A DNA stretch of 23,405 bases from CAYTGG01 sp964581415 (GTDB lineage: Archaea > Nanobdellota > Nanobdellia > Pacearchaeales > GW2011-AR1), in the NCBI GenBank assembly GCA_964581415.1, contig CAZOOJ010000021.1:1-23405 (forward strand). Direction: 5' to 3'. The position numbers and the translations under genes were made by a program. Within the stretch, counting starts at the first letter, position 1, and every line of letters begins with the position of its first letter. Below, piece by piece: positions 12,983 through 21,700 of this stretch. The notes under the pieces are model-generated. The model had not been told where the DNA came from. It did not search any database and saw nothing but the letters and a program-made list of their open reading frames with translations.

Positions 12983-13600
12983 ATGTTTTGGTTTTGGAAA
13001 AAGAGGGATATTGAGAATTTAAAAGAAGAAACAAAAAAGGGTTTTGATGCTGTAAAAAAAGATGTTACTTCTGTAAGTGGATGGATTAGGCATCTAGAAT
13101 CAGAAAAAAATCTTCAAAAAAGAGAAATCTCAGAGATAAAAGAAAATTTATCGTCGGTAAAAGATGAAATTGAAAATTTAAAAAATATAGTAGAGATGAT
13201 AGGAAATTTGAATCCTGTTTATAATAAAAAAACAACAAACAAACAGCTGTTTAATAAACAAACAGCTGTTTATGCTGTTCAAACAGCTGTTCAAACAGCT
13301 GTTCAAACACCAAATTTAGACCAATTTTCAATCACTGAAAGAGCAATTATTTGGATTTTATTAAATAGTGAAATAAAATTAAGTTATGATGATTTAGCAG
13401 CTATGTTAGGTAAAGAGAAAGCTACTATTAGAGGACAGATTAACCATATAAAACAGAAAAGTGAGAATTTAGTTGAAGAAATAATAGAAAAGAATAATAA
13501 AAAAAGGATTTATATTCCTGAAGAAATGAAAGAAAAGTTACTAAAAATAACAAAAGTGAGAATTAAAAAAGACAAAAATAAGAATAAAAAGGAAAAATAA
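12983..13600 (+). CDS. gene A: coiled coil - repeat linker - winged helix protein
   Basis: A 205-residue predicted DNA-binding protein of no family I can name. Residues 1-75 form a long coiled coil (DIENLKEETKKGFDAVKKDV, then ISEIKENLSSVKDEIENLKNIV), after a tryptophan-rich start MFWFWKK. Residues 86-110 are a low-complexity linker, KQLFNKQTAVYAV followed by QTAV repeats. Residues 115-165 look like a winged helix (ITERAIIWILL, YDDLAAMLGKEKATIRGQINHIKQ), with a wing-like KNNKKRIYIP. The tail from 185 is almost all Lys/Arg/Asn. The linker DNA consists of AAACAGCTGTTT palindromes identical to those upstream of the gene, so the protein may bind its own gene and promoter. It converges with the related gene B. 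Replication, partition or regulation are all possible. Confidence 0.75.
   Translation: MFWFWKKRDIENLKEETKKGFDAVKKDVTSVSGWIRHLESEKNLQKREISEIKENLSSVKDEIENLKNIVEMIGNLNPVYNKKTTNKQLFNKQTAVYAVQTAVQTAVQTPNLDQFSITERAIIWILLNSEIKLSYDDLAAMLGKEKATIRGQINHIKQKSENLVEEIIEKNNKKRIYIPEEMKEKLLKITKVRIKKDKNKNKKEK
13147..13161. repeat. in-gene copy of the TTTATCG palindrome
   Basis: TTTATCGTCGGTAAA within the coiled-coil region of gene A; it is the reverse complement of the 12768-12782 palindrome with one mismatch. Confidence 0.5.
13240..13310 (+). repeat. intragenic CAGCTG palindrome array in gene A
   Basis: AAACAGCTGTTT at 13241-13252 and 13260-13271, then AAACAGCTGTTC at 13281-13292 and 13293-13304. The 12-base unit GCTGTTCAAACA is tandemly repeated three times at 13274-13309. 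Copy 1 is read as Lys-Gln-Leu-Phe, while the others are read one base out of phase as Gln-Thr-Ala-Val. The DNA motif is thus kept across two reading frames, which points to selection on DNA. Confidence 0.9.
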
Positions 13601-13696
13601 AGAAAAAAATAAAGAAAAGTGAGGGAAAATAAAGTTAAAAAAAGAAAAAAATAAAGAAAGTTAGAGTTAATTATTGAAAAAGAAGATATAAAAGAG

Positions 13697-13720
13697 AGTT
13701 GGTCGTTTAAAGGACTAACT
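13697..13720. terminator. hairpin between convergent genes A and B
   Basis: AGTTGGTC pairs with GACTAACT (eight pairs, one G-U) around loop GTTTAAAG. It sits in the 141-base gap where the two genes converge, which suits a bidirectional terminator or a protein site. The loop and next base give GTTTAAAGG, a motif also in the gene A upstream cluster. No U-run follows closely, so a termination role is uncertain. Confidence 0.35.
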
Positions 13721-13741
13721 ATAAGAATTAAAATTAATAAG

Positions 13742-14398
<657 letters not shown>

Positions 14399-14428
14399 AA
14401 AATAAGAATAAGAGGATTATATAAAAAG

Positions 14429-14698
14429 TTAATGTTGTTTTTTCCTATATATCTCATAAGCAGCATTACTTATTTTCCATCTAGCTCTTTTAAGATATTT
14501 TTTTCCTTTAGGATTTTTAGTAATCTCAAAAATTAAATTTCTTCTTTTTAAATCAAAAAGAAGTTTCTTAACAAATTCTTCATCCCTAATAATTTCTTTT
14601 GCAATTTGTTTTGTAAAAAAAGCTTTAGGAAAAGATAAATAAAGAAAAGCTAATATCTGTTCTGAAATTTTTTCTTTGTTCTCATCAGAAATTTTCAT
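14429..14698 (-). CDS. small winged-helix protein, 89 residues
   Basis: Predicted DNA-binding protein. Residues 8-75 fit a winged helix: ISEQILAFLYLSFPKAFFTKQIAKEI, then IRDEEFVKKLLFDLKRRNLIFEITKNPKGKKYLKRARWKIS, where VKKLLFDLKRRNLI is the recognition-helix region and NPKGKKYLKRARWKIS the wing. No further domain, no metal site. Minus-strand TAAATATTAAAAA centred about 26 bases before the ATG supports the start and a leaderless mRNA. It sits between gene B and the origin-side genes, all on the minus strand. It could regulate the block or belong to chromosome architecture; nothing decides between these. Confidence 0.75.
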   Translation of the reverse strand: MKISDENKEKISEQILAFLYLSFPKAFFTKQIAKEIIRDEEFVKKLLFDLKRRNLIFEITKNPKGKKYLKRARWKISNAAYEIYRKKQH

Positions 14699-14728
14699 AA
14701 TTATGAAAGAAAGAAATGTTTTTAATAT

Positions 14729-15136
14729 TTACTTCTCTTTTTCTTTAAGATAAGGAAGTCTTATGTGTAAAGGAATGGAAAGTTCATCTTCTAATTCTAA
14801 AGCTTTTATATTGGATTTTCTCAGAATAAAATTAAATAAAGGTATTTTAAAGTAATCTGATATTTTCTTGTTTTTAAACTCTTTTAGAAGGTTTTTTGAT
14901 TCTTTAGATTCTAAAGATAATAAAATATTACCTATAAAATTTATTTTAGCAAAATTAGAGCTATATTCTATATCATACTTAAATTTAACAGATAAAAGTT
15001 CTCCTTTTATTTTAAAATCTGATTTTACTTCTTTTATATCTAAAATCTCTATATTAGTGTTTATTTTCAATTCATCCATCTTCTTTGATCCTTTTTCTAC
15101 ACAAATTTTATCGAAATTAAAAGATATTAGTTTCAT
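14729..15136 (-). CDS. conserved-looking hypothetical protein, 135 residues
   Basis: I do not recognise a named family. It begins MKLISFNFDKICVEKG and alternates strands and a short helix: INTNIEILDIKEVKSD, LLSVKFKYDIEYSSNFAKINFIGNILLSLE, then SKNLLKEFKNKKISDYFKIPLFNFILRKSNIKALELEDELSIPLHIRLP. The long antiparallel strands followed by helices recall SecB-like proteins, but this is a weak fold impression only. The block ILRKSNIKALELEDEL-x-x-PLHI looks like a strongly constrained C-terminus. AT-rich TTTAAAAATTTA about 25 bases before the ATG supports the start. An in-frame ATG 19 codons later (MDELKINT) is a less likely start because the first strand would be lost. Confidence 0.7.
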   Translation of the reverse strand: MKLISFNFDKICVEKGSKKMDELKINTNIEILDIKEVKSDFKIKGELLSVKFKYDIEYSSNFAKINFIGNILLSLESKESKNLLKEFKNKKISDYFKIPLFNFILRKSNIKALELEDELSIPLHIRLPYLKEKEK

Positions 15137-15182
15137 TTTAATTAAATTAAATTTAAATTTTTAAATCTTTTGATTAATAGAA

Positions 15183-15443
15183 TCAAATTAAATCTTCTTC
15201 TGATACTATTACAAAATCACCTATAGCTATTATAGCACTATGGGGTATTAAAAGTTCATTTGAATTTGTTCTTTCCAAATTAAGATTTTTAGTGTAAGCT
15301 GTGGTATCTTTAAGAATTATATTTATTAATTCTCCTGATTTTGTCTCAAAAGTCATATCCTTAACAAAGCCCAATCTTTTACCTTCTTTAGTCACAATCA
15401 TTTTACCTATAAGAGAACTAAAAATCTGTTTATTTTCTTGCAT
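15183..15443 (-). CDS. PRC-barrel domain protein
   Basis: An 86-residue single PRC-barrel. The family pattern is clear: IGKMIVTKEGKRLGFVKDMTFETKSGELINIIL (about 12-44) and LLIPHSAIIAIGDFVIVSEE (about 64-83). Stand-alone archaeal PRC-barrel proteins of this size include the CdpB proteins that work with FtsZ and SepF in cell division, and others of RNA-processing type; which applies here is open. The gene borders the origin region and is transcribed away from cdc6. A minus-strand TTTATAAAT centred about 26 bases before the ATG marks a leaderless start. Confidence 0.88.
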   Translation of the reverse strand: MQENKQIFSSLIGKMIVTKEGKRLGFVKDMTFETKSGELINIILKDTTAYTKNLNLERTNSNELLIPHSAIIAIGDFVIVSEEDLI

Positions 15444-15573
15444 ATTCTGAGTTAAAAGAGAATAATTTATAAATTTTTCTATAAAATTAAATAATCTTAA
15501 AAGTATATATTAATTTATATATTAGTGAATTTAAGAGAATTATATTAAATATAAGTTATTTTTTAAATATAGA

Positions 15574-15599
15574 GTCACCCTGTGATTTCTTATGGAAAG
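15574..15599 (-). promoter_or_regulatory. origin recognition box 1, inverted
   Basis: Minus strand reads CTTTCCATAAGAAATCAC followed by AGGGTGAC. It matches the TTTCCATWAGAAAT core of the two boxes near cdc6, and its AGGGTG tail is closer to the canonical G-run than theirs. Orientation is opposite to them, facing across the A/T tract. Confidence 0.7.
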
Positions 15600-15609
15600 A
15601 TTTATAAAG

Positions 15610-15705
15610 AAATTTTTTATTTTTTATTTTTTAAATTAATTTATAAAAATTTATATTATATATTATATATATTATTAATAATTTATATTATATTATATTA
15701 TATTT
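15610..15705. other. pure A/T tract, candidate duplex-unwinding element
   Basis: Ninety-six consecutive bases without G or C, rich in TATATTAT runs, placed between the inverted and direct origin recognition boxes. No other stretch this long without G or C was noticed in the window. Confidence 0.75.
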
Positions 15706-15789
15706 CTTATCTTGATTTAATAACTTAGCATATTTTCTATAATAATCTAATAATTAACATATTTCCTATTTTAATTCTATAATCTGAGA

Positions 15790-15813
15790 TTTTCCATTAG
15801 AAATATAGGTGTT
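15790..15813 (+). promoter_or_regulatory. origin recognition box 2
   Basis: TTTTCCATTAGAAATATAGG with tail TGTT; identical over 24 bases to the copy at 15888-15911. Dyad TTTCCA-TTA-GAAA plus AGGTGT tail follows the Orc1/Cdc6 box plan. Confidence 0.78.
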
Positions 15814-15837
15814 TTTCTTTTTTAGTAGTTATAATGT

Positions 15838-15845
15838 TTTATATA
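15838..15845 (+). promoter_or_regulatory. probable TATA box for orc1/cdc6
   Basis: TTTATATA predicts a start near 15865-15870 and a leader of about 50 bases that contains origin recognition box 3. Box occupancy could therefore block the gene: a simple autorepression loop. Confidence 0.4.
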
Positions 15846-15887
15846 ATAATTTTTTTTTCTATCGTTGGAAAATTTCCTAATAAGAAC

Positions 15888-15911
15888 TTTTCCATTAGAA
15901 ATATAGGTGTT
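15888..15911 (+). promoter_or_regulatory. origin recognition box 3, just before cdc6
   Basis: Exact 24-base copy of box 2, 98 bases downstream of it, ending eight bases before the cdc6 ATG. Same orientation as box 2. Confidence 0.78.
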
Positions 15912-15919
15912 AGTATAAA

Positions 15920-17137
15920 ATGAGTTTAGAATTAGATAAAATTTTTTCAAATTTTGATAATAATTTTATTTTTAAAGAAAAAGCAGTATTGCAGTCAAAT
16001 CATATTCCTAAAGATATTTTTTATAGGGAAGAACAGATAAAACAAATAGCTTCTATTTTAGCTCCTGTTTTAAGAGGAGAAAGAACAAGCAATTTATTTC
16101 TTTATGGAAAAACAGGAACTGGCAAAACTCTTTCAATTCAAAAGGTAAGAGAAGAACTTTTAAAAAGATTCAAAAAAGACTCTGATTTTGGTATTAGAAT
16201 AGAATATTTAAATTGTAGATTAAAAAAAGTTGCAGATACAGAGTATAGAATTTTAGCAGAACTCATAAAAAAACTTGGAGGAGAAGTTCCTTCTACTGGT
16301 TTGCCTACAGAATCTGTTTATAATAAATTTATAGAATTTCTTAACTCAAAAAAACAATTAGTTATTCTTATTCTTGATGAGATAGATCAGACTGTTAAAA
16401 AAATTTCAAATGATTTTTTATATAATCTTACAAGATTTAATGTTGAACTTTCAAAAGCCCAAATAAGTATTGTAGGAATAAGTAATGATTTAACTTTTTT
16501 AGAGAATTTAGATCCAAGAGTAAGAAGCTCTTTATCTGAAGAAGAGATTGTTTTTCCTCCTTACAATGCTTTGCAATTAAAGAAAATTTTAATTCAAAGA
16601 TCTAAAGATGCTTTTAAAGAAAATGTTCTTCAGGATGGTGTTATTGCAAAATGTGCTGCTTATGCTGCGAGAGAGCATGGAGACGCGAGAAGAGCTCTTG
16701 ATTTGTTGAGAGTTTCTGGTGAAATTGCAGAAAGAGAAAATTTTAAAAAAATTCTTATTAAACATATAGATGAAGCAAATAATAAAATTGAAAAAGACAA
16801 AATTTTAGATGTTATTCAATCAGAGCCTAAACAATTTCAATTAGTTTTGTATTCTATTATTAAACTATTTGAAAAACAAAAAAAAGGAAAAGACGAATCT
16901 ATTTTCACAGGAGATGTATATAATTTTTATACAGAACTTTGTAAAAAAAATAAATCAGAAATTTTAACTCAAAGAAGAGTTGGAGACATAATTCAGGAAT
17001 TTGATATGCTTGGAATTATTAATGTTAGAGTTATCTCAAAAGGAAGAGGTGGAAGAATGAGGGAAATAAAATTAGCAATAACAAAAGAGATTATTAATAA
17101 ATCTAAAGAAATAATTGAAAATTCTTTTTATTATTAA
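15920..17137 (+). CDS. cdc6: origin recognition / helicase-loading ATPase Orc1/Cdc6
   Basis: Initiator that binds origin recognition boxes and loads MCM. The 405 residues hold an AAA+ domain, with Walker A GKTGTGKT at 63-70, Walker B VILILDEID at about 148-156, sensor 1 in GISND around 186-190 and sensor 2 in GDARRALDLLR at 254-264, followed by a C-terminal winged helix (about 310-395; EILTQRRVGDIIQEFDMLGIINVRV). Length is typical. The fingerprint sequence IPKDIFYREEQI at the N-terminus is characteristic of archaeal Orc1/Cdc6. It lies directly beside its predicted binding sites and heads an operon with both PolD subunits, so initiator and replicase genes are linked. The presence of a box between promoter and ATG suggests autoregulation. 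Confidence 0.97.
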   Translation: MSLELDKIFSNFDNNFIFKEKAVLQSNHIPKDIFYREEQIKQIASILAPVLRGERTSNLFLYGKTGTGKTLSIQKVREELLKRFKKDSDFGIRIEYLNCRLKKVADTEYRILAELIKKLGGEVPSTGLPTESVYNKFIEFLNSKKQLVILILDEIDQTVKKISNDFLYNLTRFNVELSKAQISIVGISNDLTFLENLDPRVRSSLSEEEIVFPPYNALQLKKILIQRSKDAFKENVLQDGVIAKCAAYAAREHGDARRALDLLRVSGEIAERENFKKILIKHIDEANNKIEKDKILDVIQSEPKQFQLVLYSIIKLFEKQKKGKDESIFTGDVYNFYTELCKKNKSEILTQRRVGDIIQEFDMLGIINVRVISKGRGGRMREIKLAITKEIINKSKEIIENSFYY

Positions 17138-17157
17138 AAATAGTTTAAATTATCAAA

Positions 17158-18738
17158 ATGAATGAAGAATTATTAGAATTTTGTATGAAAAAAGGCTTTT
17201 TATTAGATAAAGAGATTTTTGAATTATTCAATAAAATTGAGGATATTGAGTTTACAAAATTGATTATTGAGAGGATTAGCAAAACCACAGGACAAAGAAT
17301 CATAACAAAAAATTTTTTTGATAAAAATAAAAATAATGTTAAAGAAATTCTTTCTCAATTTCCCTCAATAAAAAAAGAAAAATTAGAGAACCTAAAAATT
17401 AAACTTGGATTAAGCATTGAAATCTCTAAAAAAACTTCTGAACAAGTTAATATTCAAGAAGATTCTATAAAACAAGAAAATTATGTAAAAAAAGAAAATT
17501 TTAGGAACATAAAAATTAATTCTAATCCCCTAATTTTAGGAAAAAAAATTGAAGTTGAAGATTTTCTAATTCATAATAGAAATAAATTTATTAATTTGAA
17601 AAATATACTTCAAGATCACTCTTCTCTTGATAATTTAGTTTCAATAAATAAAATAAGTGGTGCTAGACAGAAAATTTCAATAATAGGAATGATTTCAAAT
17701 AAAAGAGTAACTCAAAATAATAATCTTCTCTTTGAAGTTGAAGATTTTACAGGGAAAATAAAAATTTTAGTTAATAAAGATAATCAAGAAATTTATAAAA
17801 AAGCTGAAGATATTTCTCTTGATTCTGTTATTGGTTTTAAAGGTTCTGGAAATAGAAATATCTTTTTTGTTAATGATATTATTTTTCCAGATTCAAGATT
17901 ATTTCAAAGAAAAAAGGCAATTAAAGAAGAATATGCTCTATTTATTGGAGATTTACATTTTGGAAGTAAAAAATTTATGAAAGAAAATTTTTTGAAGTTC
18001 GTGGATTATTTAAACGGGAAATTTCCAAACACTCCTGAAGTTGAGAAAATAAAATATCTCTTTATTGTTGGTGATTTAGTTACAGGTATAGGGAATTATC
18101 CTAATCAAGAGAAAGATTTAGAAATTGATGATTTAGAAAAACAATTTATTCAAATAGCAGAAATTTTAGAAAAAATAAGAAAAGACATTCAGATAATTAT
18201 TTCTCCTGGAAATCATGAAGGTGTAAGGCTTATGGAGCCTCAGCCTCTCTATGATGAAAAATATGCATGGTCTCTTTATAATCTAAAAAATGTTTTCCTT
18301 ACAGGAAATCCTGCACAGGTTAATATTGCTGCAGAAGAAAATTTTTCAGGTTTAGACATTTTAACTTATCATGGTTTTTCTTTTCCTTTTTATGCTAATA
18401 CTGTTCCTTCTCTTATTTTTGGCGGGAGTATGAATTCTCCTGAAAAAATAATGGCTTATCTATTAAAAAACAGGCATTTAGCACCAACTCATAATTCTGT
18501 CCAACATTTTCCTTGTAAAGAAGACACTCATTTTATTAAAAAAATTCCAGATATTTTTGTTGCAGGACATTCTCATAAAAGTGCTATTTCTTATTATAAT
18601 AATATACTAATGATTTCTGTTTCCTCTTGGGAAGGAAAGACAGCATATCAAGAAAAATTTGGAAATATACCTGATCATTGTAAAGTTCCTATGCTTAACT
18701 TAAAAACTCGCACTATAAAAGTACTTGATTTTGAATAA
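17158..18738 (+). CDS. polB: DNA polymerase D small subunit DP1 (3'-5' exonuclease)
   Basis: Proofreading subunit of the archaeal replicase PolD. The 526 residues begin with a helical N-terminal domain and a charged linker (to about 135), followed by an OB fold (about 172-240; KISIIGMISNKRVTQNNN). The calcineurin-like phosphoesterase domain has all metal motifs: GDLHFG at about 264-269, VGDLV around 304-308, GNHE at 351-354 and GHSH at 470-473. The YHGFSF segment (near 402) is also typical. Since every metal ligand motif is present, exonuclease activity is expected. The gene starts 20 bases after cdc6 and precedes DP2 by 26 bases, as one operon. Confidence 0.96.
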   Translation: MNEELLEFCMKKGFLLDKEIFELFNKIEDIEFTKLIIERISKTTGQRIITKNFFDKNKNNVKEILSQFPSIKKEKLENLKIKLGLSIEISKKTSEQVNIQEDSIKQENYVKKENFRNIKINSNPLILGKKIEVEDFLIHNRNKFINLKNILQDHSSLDNLVSINKISGARQKISIIGMISNKRVTQNNNLLFEVEDFTGKIKILVNKDNQEIYKKAEDISLDSVIGFKGSGNRNIFFVNDIIFPDSRLFQRKKAIKEEYALFIGDLHFGSKKFMKENFLKFVDYLNGKFPNTPEVEKIKYLFIVGDLVTGIGNYPNQEKDLEIDDLEKQFIQIAEILEKIRKDIQIIISPGNHEGVRLMEPQPLYDEKYAWSLYNLKNVFLTGNPAQVNIAAEENFSGLDILTYHGFSFPFYANTVPSLIFGGSMNSPEKIMAYLLKNRHLAPTHNSVQHFPCKEDTHFIKKIPDIFVAGHSHKSAISYYNNILMISVSSWEGKTAYQEKFGNIPDHCKVPMLNLKTRTIKVLDFE

Positions 18739-18764
18739 AATAGAAACGTTTTGAACCTTAAAAA

Positions 18765-21700
18765 ATGAATACTGAAGAATATTTTAAAAATCTTGAAAAA
18801 GAAGTAAGAAAAGTCTATTCTATAGCTGAAGAAGCTAGAGCAAAAAACTTTGATCCTGAGGAAAAAGTTGAAATTCCTTTAGCAATAACAATGGCTGCTA
18901 AAGTAGTTGGATTAATATCAACTATTTATCCTCAAATGACGAATTCTGGAATTGATAAAAGAATATCTGAATTAGAGAAGCAATATGGAAAATTAAATAT
19001 TGCTGTAGTTTTTAAAATAGCAGAAGAAGTTGCAAAACAGAAATTCTGTAAATTTTCAAGTTTGTTGGAAGCTATTGATGCAGGAATAAGAATTGGTTTT
19101 GCATATATCACTTTGGGTGTTGTTTCTTCTCCTATTGAAGGATATACTGGGCTGAAATTAGGAAAGACCAGAGAAGGAAAGGACTATTTTATTGCTTATT
19201 TTTCAGGACCTATAAGAAGTGCTGGAACAACAGCAAGTTGTATTGCTCTAATGTTAATAGATTATTTAAGAGAACTTTTTGGTTATGCTAAATATGACTC
19301 CACAGAAGAAGAAATTAAGAGATATATTACAGAATGTTATGATTATCATGAAAGAGTTACTAATTTACAATATATTGGAACAGAAGAAGAATTTGGATTT
19401 TTAGCAAAAAATCTTCCTATTCAAATTGCAGGCGAACCTACAGAAAAAATCGAAGTTTCTAATTATAAAAATTTAGAGAGAGTCGATACAAATTATATTA
19501 GAGGAGGAATGGCTTTGATTTTTTCAGAAGGATTAGCACAAAAAGCAGCAAAAGGATTTAGATTATTAAATGAAGCTAAGAAAAAAGGAATAAAATCAAC
19601 AGGATTTGATTTTTTAGAAGAATATATCAAATTACATGATAAGAGCAGTAAAGGAGGAGAAGAGTCTGATGAAAGACCGACCTATATGAAAGATTTGGTT
19701 GCAGGAAGGCCTATTTTCGGATATCCTTCAATGTCAGGAGGATTTAGAATGAGATATGGAAGAAGTAGAGTAAATGGTTTTAGCGCTGTTTCTTTAAATC
19801 CTGCAACAATGGTTATTACAGATAGTTTTATTTCTACAGGAACTCAATTAAAAATAGAAAAACCAACTAAAGGATGTGTTGTTACTAATTGTGATTCTAT
19901 TGATGGTCCTATAGTCAAGCTTTTTAATGGAAGTGTAAAAAAAATAAAAACAAAAGAAGAAGCAAAGAAAGTTTATTCTGATGTTGAAGAAATTATTTAT
20001 CTTGGAGACATTCTATTTCCTTATAGTGATGTAATAAATAGAAATGCCCAGTTAATAAAACCAGGCTATGTTGAAGAATGGTGGAATTCTGAATTAGAAA
20101 AAGCAGGTGGAAAAATTGAGAATTATTTTAATATTTCTTTTGAAAAAGCAGGAGAATTAAGCCAAAACTATAAAATTCCTCTACATCCGGAATTTATTTT
20201 TTTCTGGACTCAGATAGACAAGAAGCAGTTTTTTGAATTAATAAATTGGCTTAAATTTTCTTGGATAAAAAACAAAAAAATTATTTTTCCTTATTATAAA
20301 TCAGAAGAAGAAAAATTTGAAAAAGGAAAAAGAGCTTTAGAGATTTTAGGAGTCGAACATACTGTTAGTGTGGAAAATGTGATTATAGAAGAGGAAATAG
20401 CTAAATCTCTATTTTGTAATCTGGGACTGAATACTGATTTGATAAAAAAACAAGATTTTTTTCTTAAGGAGACTATTTTGAAGATAGAAAATAAGCTTTC
20501 TGATAAACTCTTTGAGGATAACAAATTAAATTCAAAGAATTTAGATTCAGAAGAAGTTTTATCTATAATTAATAATCTCTCTAAATTTAAGATTAAAGAC
20601 AAAGCTGGAGAGTTTATTGGAAGTCGGATGGGAAGACCAGAAAAAGCTAAACTTAGAAAACTTACTGGAAGTCCAAATTTTTTATTTCCTGTTGGAAGAG
20701 AAGGAGGAAGATTAAGAAGCATTCAAGCTGCTTGTGAAGAAGGGCAAATATTCAGCAATTTTCCTCTTTATTATTGTGAAAATTGCAATAAAGAAACAAT
20801 TTATCCCTATTGTGAAATCTGTGAGAAAAAAACAAGAAGAAGATATTCTTTTTCAGATGGAGAAAAATCTTTTAATAAAAAAAGAGGAGATGTGGAGGGA
20901 GTTTCTTCTTCTTTGATTTCATTAGATATAAATTATTATTTAAAAAACGCAAAAGAAAAATTAAAAATCAGCGAACAGGAAATGCCTCTTTTAATTAAAG
21001 GAGTTAGAGGAACAAGTTCTGAAGGACATATACTCGAAAATCTTTGTAAAGGAATTTTAAGAGCAAAATATAATCTACAAGTAAATAAAGATGGAACAAT
21101 TAGATTTGATGCTACAGAATTACCTTTGACAGCTTTTAAACCAAAAGAAATTTCTGTTAGTATAAAAAAATTAAAAGAATTAGGATATGATAAAGATATT
21201 TTTGGTGAAGAACTTCAGAATGATGAGCAAATTCTTGAATTGATGCCTCATGATGTTCTTCTTCCTAGTTGTCCTGAGTCTCCTGATGAAAAAGCAGACG
21301 ATGTTTTTATTAAAATTAGTAATTTTATTGATGAACTTTTGGTTAGATTTTATGGGCTAAAATCCTTTCATAATATCAAAAATAGGGAAGATTTAGTAGG
21401 GCAATTAGGAGTCTGTATGGCTCCACATAACTGTGCAGGAGTTGTTTCTAGAATAATTGGTTTTTCTGAGAATTTGGGATTATTAGCAAGCCCCTATATG
21501 CATGCAGCTATTAGAAGAGATTGTGATGGAGACGAAGCAGCGATAATGCTTTTATCAGATGTTCTACTAAATTTTTCTAGAAAATTTCTACCAACTCATA
21601 GAGGAGGAACACAAGACGCTCCTTTAGTTTTAAATGCAAAAATAAATGCTGGAGAAGTTGATGATCAGATACTTGATTTTGAAATTCTTTCTGAGAATAA

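Larger units (their letters stand above)
15444..15919. other. predicted chromosomal replication origin (oriC)
   Basis: A 476-base gene-free region between the PRC-barrel gene and orc1/cdc6. It has the elements of an archaeal origin: an inverted origin recognition box (15574-15599), a 96-base pure A/T tract (15610-15705) fit for unwinding, and two identical boxes in the other orientation (15790-15813 and 15888-15911). The cdc6-DP1-DP2 operon alongside repeats the gene order at the Pyrococcus origin. No ORF or RNA gene is seen in it. Confidence 0.85.

Noticed and set aside
13240..13310. CRISPR-like array in gene A
   Set aside because: Units are 12 bases without unique spacers, are in frame with a protein, and no cas gene is nearby.
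15860..15886. Extra inverted recognition box at TTGGAAAATTTCC
   Set aside because: A GGAAAATTTCC near-palindrome is present but lacks the dyad spacing and the AGG(G)TG tail.
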